From: CAZGTQ01 sp964528575
GTDB lineage: Bacteria; Planctomycetota; UBA1135; GCA-002686595
Assembly: GCA_964528575.1 (NCBI GenBank)
Contig: CAZGTQ010000051.1
Location: 1-7,834, forward strand
DNA: 7,834 nt
Direction of reading: 5' to 3'
A program made the translations under genes and the position numbers. The notes beneath the pieces were generated by a model. It worked only from the letters and a program-made list of their open reading frames with translations, had not been told where the DNA came from and ran no database searches. The stretch's first letter is position 1, and each line of letters begins with the position of its first letter. Positions 1 to 5,812 of the stretch are shown one piece after another.

Positions 1-42
1 CAAGGTGTGCGACTCCGTATGCGACTCCGTATTCGACGACAT
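1..42 (-). CDS. possible start of an unidentified gene, cut by the window edge
   Basis: On the minus strand an ATG at 42-40 opens a frame of 14 codons (MSSNTESHTESHTL) that reaches the window edge without a stop. It has the same direction as the sigma/kinase module and would be the next gene downstream of the second sigma factor if the insertion sequence were removed, about 40 bases after that gene's stop. The upstream bases contain only a weak purine stretch (GAGA), not a clear ribosome binding site. A 12-bp tandem duplication falls inside it and reads as an in-frame repeat of four residues. The frame is too short to identify, and a chance open frame in GC-rich DNA is a real alternative. Confidence 0.25.
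   Translation of the reverse strand, partial: MSSNTESHTESHTL
9..32. repeat. 12-bp tandem duplication
   Basis: GCGACTCCGTAT occurs twice head to tail at 9-20 and 21-32 with no mismatch. In the possible minus-strand frame it encodes a repeated four-residue unit, so it would keep the frame. Confidence 0.7.
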
Positions 43-82
43 CGTCGTCTCTGCAGTCGACATGCGGACGCGTACCCCCGTC

Positions 83-90
83 GGCTAGCG
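83..90. repeat. target-site duplication, left copy
   Basis: GGCTAGCG directly precedes the left terminal inverted repeat and is repeated exactly at 2082-2089 directly after the right one. An 8-bp perfect flanking duplication is the expected product of staggered cutting by a DDE transposase. Because the next base on both sides is C, a 9-bp reading is possible, but then the inverted repeats would lose their symmetry. Confidence 0.88.
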
Positions 91-105
91 CAGCTTCCGC
101 AGTTC
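91..105 (+). repeat. left terminal inverted repeat of the IS
   Basis: CAGCTTCCGCAGTTC is the exact reverse complement of 2067-2081. Similarity stops after 15 bases. This is the expected binding and cleavage end for the transposase. Confidence 0.92.
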
Positions 106-181
106 GTGAGAAATGGAGCTGATCTGCAGGGGGTCGCCCTGCGCTGCGGGCAGCGGGAGCAGGGATCGAGCTCGTCGCAGG

Positions 182-200
182 CGATGTAGTGCCAACCCGC
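182..200 (+). repeat. 19-bp internal direct repeat, left copy
   Basis: CGATGTAGTGCCAACCCGC is identical to 2011-2029. This copy lies in the leader, before the chosen transposase start. The right copy spans the transposase stop codon. Confidence 0.85.
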
Positions 201-239
201 CCCGTTGATCGGGTGGATCCAGCCGGCGAGAACGGGGCC

Positions 240-244
240 GGGAG
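240..244 (+). promoter_or_regulatory. ribosome binding site that fixes the transposase start
   Basis: GGGAG lies 7 bases before the GTG at 252. The upstream GTG at 189 has no comparable purine motif at a usable distance, so 252 is preferred. Confidence 0.65.
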
Positions 245-251
245 ATCGAGC

Positions 252-2018
252 GTGTACCTGCGCCACACGACCGTCCGGAAGAACGGCAAGACGCGCGTCT
301 ACTGGCGTCTGGTCCGCAGTGTCCGCAACGGTCGCAAGGTGCGCCAGGAGACGGTGGCCATGCTCGGAGAGCTCGATGCGCGTGGACGCGCCAGGGCACG
401 GGCGCTCGCCGACTCGATCACTGGGCGGAGGACGCAGCCTTCGCTCTTCGAGCCGCAGAACGATGGGGAGGACGAGCGTGTCGAGGTACGCCTCGACGCC
501 ATCCGCATCGAGCGGTCGCGGCAATTCGGGGCGTACTTCCTCGGCCTGACACTCTGGCGCGCGCTGAAGCTCGACGTGCTGCTCGAGCGCTTGATTCCCC
601 CAGGGCGCGAGGAAGTGCCGTGGCCATCGATCGCCGCGGCTCTGGTGCTCTGCCGCCTGTGCTCTCCGTCGAGCGAGCTCCACATCGCCGAGGATCTCTT
701 CCGGCGAACGGCGTTGGACGATCTACTCGGCCTACCACCGGAGAAGGTCAACGACGACCGGCTGTATCGCGCCCTCGACCGCCTGTTGCCGCATAAGCGA
801 GAGGTGGAGATGCACCTCAGGGCGCGGCTCGGAGAGCTCTTCGACCTCGAGTACGACCTGCTGCTCTACGACGTCACGTCGACCTACTTCGAGGGACTGG
901 CCAAGCGCAACCCACAGGCGCAGCGCGGACACAGCCGCGACCATCGACCGGACTGCAAGCAGGTGTGCATCGCGCTGGTCGTGACGCGGGACGGGATGCC
1001 GCTTGCTTACGAGGTCTTCGACGGCAATCGCGTCGACGTGACGACGGTGGAGGAGATCGTCACGGCGGTCGAGGAGCGTTACGGGAAGGCGGATCGCGTG
1101 TGGGTGATGGATCGAGGGATGGCCAGCGAGGCCAACTTCGAGTGGCTACGCGAGGGAGGGCGCTCCTACCTGATCGGAGCCTCGAAGTCGGAGCTGCGTC
1201 GCTTCGAATCGCAGATCGTCGATCAGCGGGACTGGCGGACGATACGAGAGGACGTGGAGGTCAAGCTCTGCGACGGTCCCGACGGAGCCGAGACCTACGT
1301 GCTCTGCCGATCCCAGGCACGCCGGGAGAAGGACCGCGCCATTCTCGAACGCTTCACGAAGCGCTTCGAGGCGAGGCTGGCGTCCCTGGGGCGGCGCCTC
1401 GAACAGGCGCGCAAGGCCGTGAGCTGCGCCCAGGTGGAGCGCCAGATCGGTCGCATGCTCGCACAGCATTCGCGGGTCGCGGGGAAGTACTCGATCCGCG
1501 TCGAGGAGACGGACGCCGTGCCTTCGGGACTGCGCCTGGTCGTCGTGCAGCAGGCTGGCTGGTCGGAGTGGGCGGAGCTGTCCGAAGGCTGCTACCTCCT
1601 GCGCACCAACGTGAAGAGCTGGTCTGACGAGGACCTGTGGCGGACCTACATCCAGCTCACCGACGCCGAGGCTGCTTTCCGCATCCAGAAGTCCGAGCTG
1701 TCGATCCGCCCGGTTTGGCACCAACGGGAAGATCGAGTCCAGGCGCACATCTTCGTGTGCTTCCTCGCCTACGTCCTGTGGAAGACTCTCGAGCAGTGGC
1801 AGCGGCGGGCGGGCTTGGGCAGCAGTCCGCGCACGCTGCTCGAGGAACTCGGGCAGATCCAGAGCGCGGACGTCGTGGTCCCGGCTGTCGATGGCCGGGA
1901 GCTCCGCCTCCGATGCGTCGTCCGTCCCGACCGCGACCAGGCCACGCTCCTCGACCGGCTCGGGCTCGAACTGCCCAAGCGGCTGCGCTCTCCCACAGGG
2001 CTCGCAGCGTCGATGTAG
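252..2018 (+). CDS. IS1634-family DDE transposase
   Basis: This transposase excises and inserts the surrounding element by DDE (RNase H-like) chemistry at the inverted repeats. With the GTG at 252 it has 588 residues, a usual length for IS1634 relatives, and begins MYLRHTTVRKNGK, matching the common family N-terminus. The alternative GTG at 189 adds 21 unconserved residues and lacks a ribosome binding site. Numbered from 252, the first catalytic Asp is about D207 (LLLYDVTSTYFEG) and the second about D287 (VWVMDRG). The Glu is about E473, in a segment resembling the IS4-superfamily YREK signature: Tyr, two residues, Leu in place of Arg, three residues, Glu, six residues, Lys. The conserved IS1634 stretch RPVWHQREDRVQAHIF follows. 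A long insertion, partly helical and rich in Arg and Glu, separates the second Asp from the Glu. No frameshift or internal stop is seen, so the enzyme is probably functional. Confidence 0.93.
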   Translation: MYLRHTTVRKNGKTRVYWRLVRSVRNGRKVRQETVAMLGELDARGRARARALADSITGRRTQPSLFEPQNDGEDERVEVRLDAIRIERSRQFGAYFLGLTLWRALKLDVLLERLIPPGREEVPWPSIAAALVLCRLCSPSSELHIAEDLFRRTALDDLLGLPPEKVNDDRLYRALDRLLPHKREVEMHLRARLGELFDLEYDLLLYDVTSTYFEGLAKRNPQAQRGHSRDHRPDCKQVCIALVVTRDGMPLAYEVFDGNRVDVTTVEEIVTAVEERYGKADRVWVMDRGMASEANFEWLREGGRSYLIGASKSELRRFESQIVDQRDWRTIREDVEVKLCDGPDGAETYVLCRSQARREKDRAILERFTKRFEARLASLGRRLEQARKAVSCAQVERQIGRMLAQHSRVAGKYSIRVEETDAVPSGLRLVVVQQAGWSEWAELSEGCYLLRTNVKSWSDEDLWRTYIQLTDAEAAFRIQKSELSIRPVWHQREDRVQAHIFVCFLAYVLWKTLEQWQRRAGLGSSPRTLLEELGQIQSADVVVPAVDGRELRLRCVVRPDRDQATLLDRLGLELPKRLRSPTGLAASM

Positions 2019-2029
2019 TGCCAACCCGC
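2011..2029 (+). repeat. 19-bp internal direct repeat, right copy
   Basis: CGATGTAGTGCCAACCCGC repeats 182-200 exactly. This copy contains the last codon and the TAG stop of the transposase and runs 11 bases into the 3' tail. Confidence 0.85.
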
Positions 2030-2066
2030 AGACGTAAACCCTTGTCAGGACTCAACTCGACCCTCT

Positions 2067-2081
2067 GAACTGCGGAAGCTG
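2067..2081 (-). repeat. right terminal inverted repeat of the IS
   Basis: GAACTGCGGAAGCTG is the exact reverse complement of 91-105 and ends directly against the right copy of the target duplication. Confidence 0.92.
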
Positions 2082-2089
2082 GGCTAGCG
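2082..2089. repeat. target-site duplication, right copy
   Basis: GGCTAGCG is identical to 83-90. On the minus strand the TAG stop of the second sigma factor (2086-2084) lies within this copy, so the insertion leaves that protein unaltered. Confidence 0.88.
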
Positions 2090-2617
2090 CAAGAACGCGG
2101 CCGCGGCTCGGCGGAGCTCGGCGAGCGCGGCGCCGTACCGCTTGCGGATCGTGTCGGGCAGCGCGCCGCGCCGGCGCGCCGCCTCGACGAAGCTCAACCC
2201 CGCGAGGCCGCAGAGCTCGACCGCGTCGCGCTGGATCGCGGGCAGAGCGCGGATCCGCTCGTGGAGCCAACGCACGCGCTCGCCGCTCACGCTCGTGTCG
2301 CTCGTGTCGCTCGCGGGCTCGCGCCGCCGTGGCGGCTCGAGCGCCAGCACCGACTCGCCGCGCGCGTGCGCGTGGCGCCGCGCAGCGTCCGCGACGCGCC
2401 AGCGGGCGGTGCGGCGCAAGCGCGCGCGCAGATCCTCCTCCCCGAGCTGGTGCGCGCCGGTGCACGCCTGCTTCGCGACGTCGAGCGCGACTTGCGCCGC
2501 GATCCCCTCCGCGCTCTCCCAGCGCCGCACGCGCGCTCCCATCCGGCGCCGCACGCACGCCAGCGCGTACGGCTGCAAACGCGCGCACAACGCGCCCAAC
2601 GTGTCTTCTTCGAGCAT
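2084..2617 (-). CDS. second ECF-like RNA polymerase sigma factor
   Basis: This 177-residue protein has the layout of an ECF sigma factor, which directs RNA polymerase to a small set of promoters. A helical sigma-2-like part covers about residues 7-82, including LQPYALACVRRRMG and an Arg-rich RRTARWRVADAARR segment. A variable linker (about 90-115) contains a small DTSDTS repeat. A sigma-4-like part (about 117-172) has LPAIQRDAVELCGLAGLSF and an HTH-like stretch ending in DTIRKRYGAALAELR. The sigma-2 half is quite divergent, so the family call rests mainly on the C-terminal half. The ATG at 2617 is preceded by AGGAG at 6 bases; a GTG at 2656 would add 13 residues without such a site. It follows the kinase gene by 109 bases on the same strand and may be read from the same transcript. 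The IS lies immediately behind its stop. Confidence 0.72.
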   Translation of the reverse strand: MLEEDTLGALCARLQPYALACVRRRMGARVRRWESAEGIAAQVALDVAKQACTGAHQLGEEDLRARLRRTARWRVADAARRHAHARGESVLALEPPRRREPASDTSDTSVSGERVRWLHERIRALPAIQRDAVELCGLAGLSFVEAARRRGALPDTIRKRYGAALAELRRAAAAFLR

Positions 2618-2623
2618 CCCGAT

Positions 2624-2628
2624 CTCCT
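2624..2628 (-). promoter_or_regulatory. ribosome binding site deciding the sigma-2 gene start
   Basis: AGGAG on the minus strand lies 6 bases before the ATG at 2617. It is a strong, well-spaced site that favours this start over the GTG at 2656. Confidence 0.7.
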
Positions 2629-2726
2629 GGGGCGCGAGCCCGCACCCGTGGAGCACAGGACCGAGCGCACCCGCGCCGCGCGCGCAATCTCGGAAATCGG
2701 GGCGCGCCAGTTCTTCGACGGTCCTC

Positions 2727-5072
2727 TCAGCGCGTCCCGCGCGAGCGGCCGCGAGCGAGACGCACGCCGGCGCCCCCGTAGAAGCCGTCGTCCTGGACCA
2801 TCGCGAGGACTCCGCCGCCGTTCTCCGACGTGAGCAGGCCCTCGTAGAGCGCGACGTGCTGCATCGCGTAGTTCTTTCCCCAGACCGAAGCGACGTGCTC
2901 GCCCCTCAGGCGCTCGTCGAGGACGACGAGGCCCGCGCGCGCGGCAGCACCCAGCTCGCTCGCCGTCGGGAGACGCGCGCCCACGCGGTAGGCGAGCTCC
3001 TGCGCGATCATCGCCGGGACCACCGCGGGGTCCTCCGGGCCGAGCAGGCCCCGCACCGCCTCGGTCTCGTTGAGGAAGACGCACAGCTCGAGCTCGCTCG
3101 GCGTGAACACGCTCTCGACCTCCGCCCACGTGACCGGCGTCGCGAGGAGCTCGAACGGCTCGCCATACCACATCCACGACGGCGGAGCGGCGACCACGCC
3201 CTCGGCGACCGCCACCATTCGCTCCGCGACCCACGCCGGCGTCGGGTGCAGCTCGAGCGTCCACGGCGCGCGCAGCGGGTGAACGAAGAAGTCGACCTGC
3301 TGCACGACGTCACCGCGCCGGGCGCAGAAGCGGTAGAGCCCCTCGGACAGGCCGGTCGGATCCTCGTAGAGCGTGAGAGCCGGCTTCATCGGCAAGCTCC
3401 TCGCGTCGTACCGCCACAGCTCTCCGTCCGCCGGCAGCGTGACGCGACCGACGTCCTCGAGCAGCAGCGGCCGGCCGGGATCGAGCGCGGCCTTGCGCTG
3501 GACGACGCGCGAGCCGCTCCAGCGCCGGTTGATCTCGACGTAGCGGCCTTCGATGCGCGTCAGGCCGATTTGCTTGGCGACGCGCTCGTCGTGCGCGCGC
3601 TCGAACTCCTGCTCGATCGCACTCGCCGCGCGCGCGGACGCGAGCGCCCACGCCGCGTCGACGTCGGCACCGGCGTCGGCGTACAACCGCGGCCAGAGCG
3701 GCACCTCGCGCAGCGTTGCGGCGCGCTCCCCGCAGAGCGCGAGCTCGCCGAACAGCTCCTCGAGCTGCGCCGGCTCGGCGCACGTCGCGGCGCGGGCGCG
3801 CAGGCCCGCCAGCCGCGTCGCGAGCTCGTCCCGCTCGGCGGCGTATGCGCGGCCGTGCAGCCCCAGCCCGACGAGCGCGAGCAGCGACGCCGCGATCAGG
3901 GCCGGCACCCACTGCGCGCGGTGGCGCGCCAGCCACAGGCGCAGCCGCTTCGCCGGCGCGCGCGGCTCGAGCGAGATCGCGCGGTACCCGAGGAACGCGT
4001 CGAGGTCGTCCGCCAGGTGCCCGAGCGACGGGTAGCGGTCCTCCTCGACGCGCTCGAGGCAGTGCAAGCAGATGCGCGCGAGATCCGACGGCAGAGCGGG
4101 ATTGCGCTTGCGCGGCGGCACGGGCCGCGCGTCCGCGATCGCCGCCTGCGTCGCATCGGACGTGTCGCGCTGGAACGGGTGGACGAGCGTGAGCAGCTCG
4201 TAGAAGACGATGCCGAGCGAGAACTGGTCGCTCGCCTCGCTCGCGCCGCTGCTTCCGCTGCGCACCTGCTCGGGCGCGAGGTACGGCTCGGTGCCGAACA
4301 GCTCGCGCACGCCCGGATCCGTCGCGTCCGACTCGAGCTGCCCCAGGCCGAAGTCGATCAGCTTCGGACGCCAAGGCGGCTGCGAGCGCGCCTCGAGCAG
4401 CACGTTCGCGGGCTTCACGTCGCGGTGCACCACGCCCTGGTCGTGCGCGTGGCACAGCGCGCGCGCGAGCTGCGCGACGAGCCGGCAGCGCGCCGGCAGC
4501 GGAGCGAGAGCGTGCGCCGCCTCGACCGCGTCGCGCTCGACGCCCGCGAGCTGGCCGCGCATCGCGAGCAGCACCTCGTGCAGCCGCGGCCCGCGCACGC
4601 GCTCCATCGCGATGAACGTCTCGCCCTGGTCCTGGCCGACCTCGTAGACCCGCACGATCGAGTCGTGCTCGAGCTGCGCGAGCAGGCGGCCCTCGCTCTG
4701 CGTCCACGCGCGCGCCTCGTCCGGCGGAATCGCCGCCGCGAGCACCTTCACCGCGACCTCGCGCCGCAGGAAGAGGTCCCAACCGAGGTACACGTCGGCC
4801 AGCCCGCCCGAGCCGAGCCTGCGGCGCAGCTCGAAGCGGTCGAGCCGGCGACACTCGACGCCGGCGTCGACGTCGTCCGCGGCATCGGCGTCGGCGTCGC
4901 GCGCACGCAGCGCGTGACGGGACGCCTGCGCGAGGTCGGCGAGGATCGCGAGCCGCTGCATCAACTCGTCGCCGCGCGCGCCCGCGCGGCGGCGGAAGTC
5001 GTCGGGATCGGGCGCGTCGCCCGCTTCCCAGCGCTCGAGGAACTCCGCGACGAGCAGCGTGACTGCGCTCAT
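2727..5072 (-). CDS. transmembrane Ser/Thr protein kinase with C-terminal FGE-like domain
   Basis: This 781-residue Hanks-type kinase is predicted to sit in the inner membrane with its kinase domain in the cytoplasm. The kinase domain covers about residues 78-362 and has every key motif: glycine-rich loop LGSGGLADV (86-94), K109 in VAVKV, αC glutamate about E127, catalytic loop HRDVKPAN (D218, N223), DFG at 240-242, APE at 266-268 and SDQFSLGIVFYELL after it. One hydrophobic membrane segment lies at about 388-405. The outer part (407-781) ends in a region resembling the FGE-sulfatase (formylglycine-generating, C-type-lectin-like) fold, with PFELLATPVTWAEV, RLPTASELGAAARAG (700-714) and a final GVRLAR (769-774). 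The family's GNVWEW motif is missing, so I infer a ligand-binding rather than catalytic role. The ATG at 5072 overlaps the preceding sigma stop as ATGA, implying translational coupling. The frame is open further upstream, but that part is antisense-style noise overlapping the sigma gene. Confidence 0.93.
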   Translation of the reverse strand: MSAVTLLVAEFLERWEAGDAPDPDDFRRRAGARGDELMQRLAILADLAQASRHALRARDADADAADDVDAGVECRRLDRFELRRRLGSGGLADVYLGWDLFLRREVAVKVLAAAIPPDEARAWTQSEGRLLAQLEHDSIVRVYEVGQDQGETFIAMERVRGPRLHEVLLAMRGQLAGVERDAVEAAHALAPLPARCRLVAQLARALCHAHDQGVVHRDVKPANVLLEARSQPPWRPKLIDFGLGQLESDATDPGVRELFGTEPYLAPEQVRSGSSGASEASDQFSLGIVFYELLTLVHPFQRDTSDATQAAIADARPVPPRKRNPALPSDLARICLHCLERVEEDRYPSLGHLADDLDAFLGYRAISLEPRAPAKRLRLWLARHRAQWVPALIAASLLALVGLGLHGRAYAAERDELATRLAGLRARAATCAEPAQLEELFGELALCGERAATLREVPLWPRLYADAGADVDAAWALASARAASAIEQEFERAHDERVAKQIGLTRIEGRYVEINRRWSGSRVVQRKAALDPGRPLLLEDVGRVTLPADGELWRYDARSLPMKPALTLYEDPTGLSEGLYRFCARRGDVVQQVDFFVHPLRAPWTLELHPTPAWVAERMVAVAEGVVAAPPSWMWYGEPFELLATPVTWAEVESVFTPSELELCVFLNETEAVRGLLGPEDPAVVPAMIAQELAYRVGARLPTASELGAAARAGLVVLDERLRGEHVASVWGKNYAMQHVALYEGLLTSENGGGVLAMVQDDGFYGGAGVRLARGRSRGTR

Positions 5073-5704
5073 GGCCCGAGCCTCTTGGCGAGGAGCCCGA
5101 ACAGCCGACTCATGCGGTTGCGCAGCGCCTTCACCGTGACGCCGCGCTCGGCTGCGATCTCGTGCAGCGGCACGCCGTCGTAGAAGTGACGGCGCAGGAG
5201 CTGCGCGTCGTCCTCGCCGAGCGCGTCGACCGCCGCTGCGAGCAAGCGGCTGCGCTCGTTCTGCAGCGCCTTGCGGCTCGGCGACGGATCGACGAGACGC
5301 GCGGGCAGCTCGTCCGCCTCGAAGGCGAGCTCGCCTTGGACGGCGGCGCGCTTGGCCGCGCGCTGGTCGCGCACTCGCGTGCTCGTCAGGTTCGCCACGA
5401 TCGTCTTCAGCCAGCGCCAGAAGCTGCCCTTGCCCTTGTAGTCGAACGACGCGAGGTTGCGGTAGGCGCGCACCAGCCCGGACTGGGCCACGCCTTCCGC
5501 ATCGATCCTGCCGCGCAGGTCCCGCGGGATGCGGCGTTCGACCGTCGCGGCGATCGCGCCCCCGTAGCGCTGGACGAGCTCGTCCCACGACCCCGGCTGG
5601 CCCGCGCGCGCCGCCCGCACGATCCGCCACGTCGGCTTCGGCGCGTTCTCGTCCGGCAGCGCCGGCTCGACCTCGTCCCTTCGTTCGTCGTCCACGATCG
5701 CCAC
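5069..5704 (-). CDS. ECF RNA polymerase sigma factor co-translated with the kinase
   Basis: This 211-residue protein is an ECF-subfamily sigma factor. Sigma-2 spans about residues 26-112, with WDELVQRYGGAI, then a core-binding stretch ending in GVAQSGLVRAYRNLASFDYKG, and then GSFWRWLKTIVANLT. Sigma-4 spans about 150-208, with LGEDDAQLLRRHFYDGVPL and the helix-turn-helix HEIAAERGVTVKALRNRMSRL (last helix about 189-200). The charged, Pro-rich N-terminal 25 residues look disordered. The start is a GTG preceded by GGAGA at 4 bases. The TGA stop shares four bases with the ATG of the kinase gene, so the two proteins should be made together. ECF factors paired with Ser/Thr kinases are well known in Planctomycetota, where the kinase can stand in for an anti-sigma factor. 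No anti-sigma gene is seen here. Confidence 0.93.
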   Translation of the reverse strand: MAIVDDERRDEVEPALPDENAPKPTWRIVRAARAGQPGSWDELVQRYGGAIAATVERRIPRDLRGRIDAEGVAQSGLVRAYRNLASFDYKGKGSFWRWLKTIVANLTSTRVRDQRAAKRAAVQGELAFEADELPARLVDPSPSRKALQNERSRLLAAAVDALGEDDAQLLRRHFYDGVPLHEIAAERGVTVKALRNRMSRLFGLLAKRLGP

Positions 5705-5711
5705 CGCGTCT

Positions 5712-5725
5712 CCGGGCTAGCCCGG
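5712..5725. promoter_or_regulatory. 14-bp perfect palindrome overlapping the sigma-1 ribosome binding site
   Basis: CCGGGCTAGCCCGG is fully self-complementary and ends within the GGAGA that precedes the sigma-1 GTG. A dimeric regulator bound here, or local structure in the mRNA, could limit expression of the sigma/kinase operon. CTAG is usually uncommon in bacterial DNA, which makes the core stand out. The role is inference. Confidence 0.4.
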
Positions 5726-5762
5726 ACTGGCCGGTTCGCGCAGTCTACTGCGGCAGCTCGGT

Positions 5763-5800
5763 GGGCGGCGCGCCCGGCACACGAACCGGGCGCGCCGCCC
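5763..5800 (-). terminator. 15-bp GC hairpin after the small secreted protein gene
   Basis: GGGCGGCGCGCCCGG (5763-5777) pairs perfectly with 5786-5800 across an 8-base loop. It begins 12 bases after the TGA of the upstream gene and ends 58 bases before the sigma-1 start, a typical terminator position. There is no T-run on either side, so it would be a U-less terminator, an mRNA-stabilising hairpin or a partial barrier rather than a textbook intrinsic terminator. Confidence 0.65.
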
Positions 5801-5812
5801 GCCGTCGGTGCG

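Larger units (their letters stand above)
106..251 (+). other. IS leader region upstream of the transposase
   Basis: I see no gene in this stretch. It holds an imperfect hairpin (CCCTG at 137-141 and CGCTGC at 142-147, pairing with GCAGCG at 150-155 and CAGGG at 160-164, with a 4-base bulge) and the left copy of a 19-bp direct repeat at 182-200. A hairpin here could damp read-through transcription from outside into the transposase gene, as is known for other insertion sequences, but that is inference. I could not identify a convincing promoter. Confidence 0.4.
91..2081 (+). mobile_element. complete IS1634-like insertion sequence (IS4 superfamily)
   Basis: The element is 1991 bp long and bounded by perfect 15-bp inverted repeats (91-105 and 2067-2081) with an 8-bp perfect direct duplication outside them. 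It carries a single full-length DDE transposase gene on the plus strand, leaving a leader of about 160 bases and a tail of 63 bases. The length fits IS1634-family elements, as do the terminal C and the transposase sequence. Nothing in it is broken, so it is probably a young, potentially active insertion. Its base composition looks visibly less GC-extreme than the flanking sigma/kinase genes, consistent with horizontal arrival. It sits between the second sigma factor gene and whatever lies to the left, and its own gene points against that operon. The 8-bp duplication is longer than the 5-6 bp usually quoted for the family, although some members make long, variable duplications. Confidence 0.93.

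Noticed and set aside
9..49. short repeats and the GACGAC/GTCGTC inverted repeat at the left edge as a CRISPR or attachment site
   Set aside because: There are only two adjacent 12-bp units without spacers and a 6-bp stem, with no integrase or cas gene; a coding or chance repeat is simpler.
189..251. GTG start at 189 for the transposase
   Set aside because: It lies within the 19-bp repeat, has no ribosome binding site and adds residues before the family-typical MYLR N-terminus at 252.
85..399. minus-strand frame across the left end of the IS
   Set aside because: It crosses the IS boundary, is antisense to the transposase and has low-complexity composition.
2618..2656. GTG start at 2656 for the second sigma factor
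   Set aside because: The ATG at 2617 has a strong AGGAG at 6 bases; the GTG has none and adds unconserved residues.
2727..3100. FGE/C-type-lectin fold as the variable target of a diversity-generating retroelement
   Set aside because: Such targets often have this fold, but no reverse transcriptase, template repeat or near-duplicate of the 3' end of the gene is present in the window.
2142..5183. 1013-residue open frame on the plus strand opposite the kinase
   Set aside because: It is rich in Arg, Ala and Glu with no domain, and lies antisense to a kinase with all catalytic motifs intact. Long antisense frames are expected in very GC-rich genes.
5073..5630. 186-codon upstream extension of the kinase frame
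   Set aside because: It overlaps the sigma-1 gene and has low-complexity Arg/Gly/Ala content. The ATG at 5072 forms the ATGA overlap and gives a normal N-terminus.
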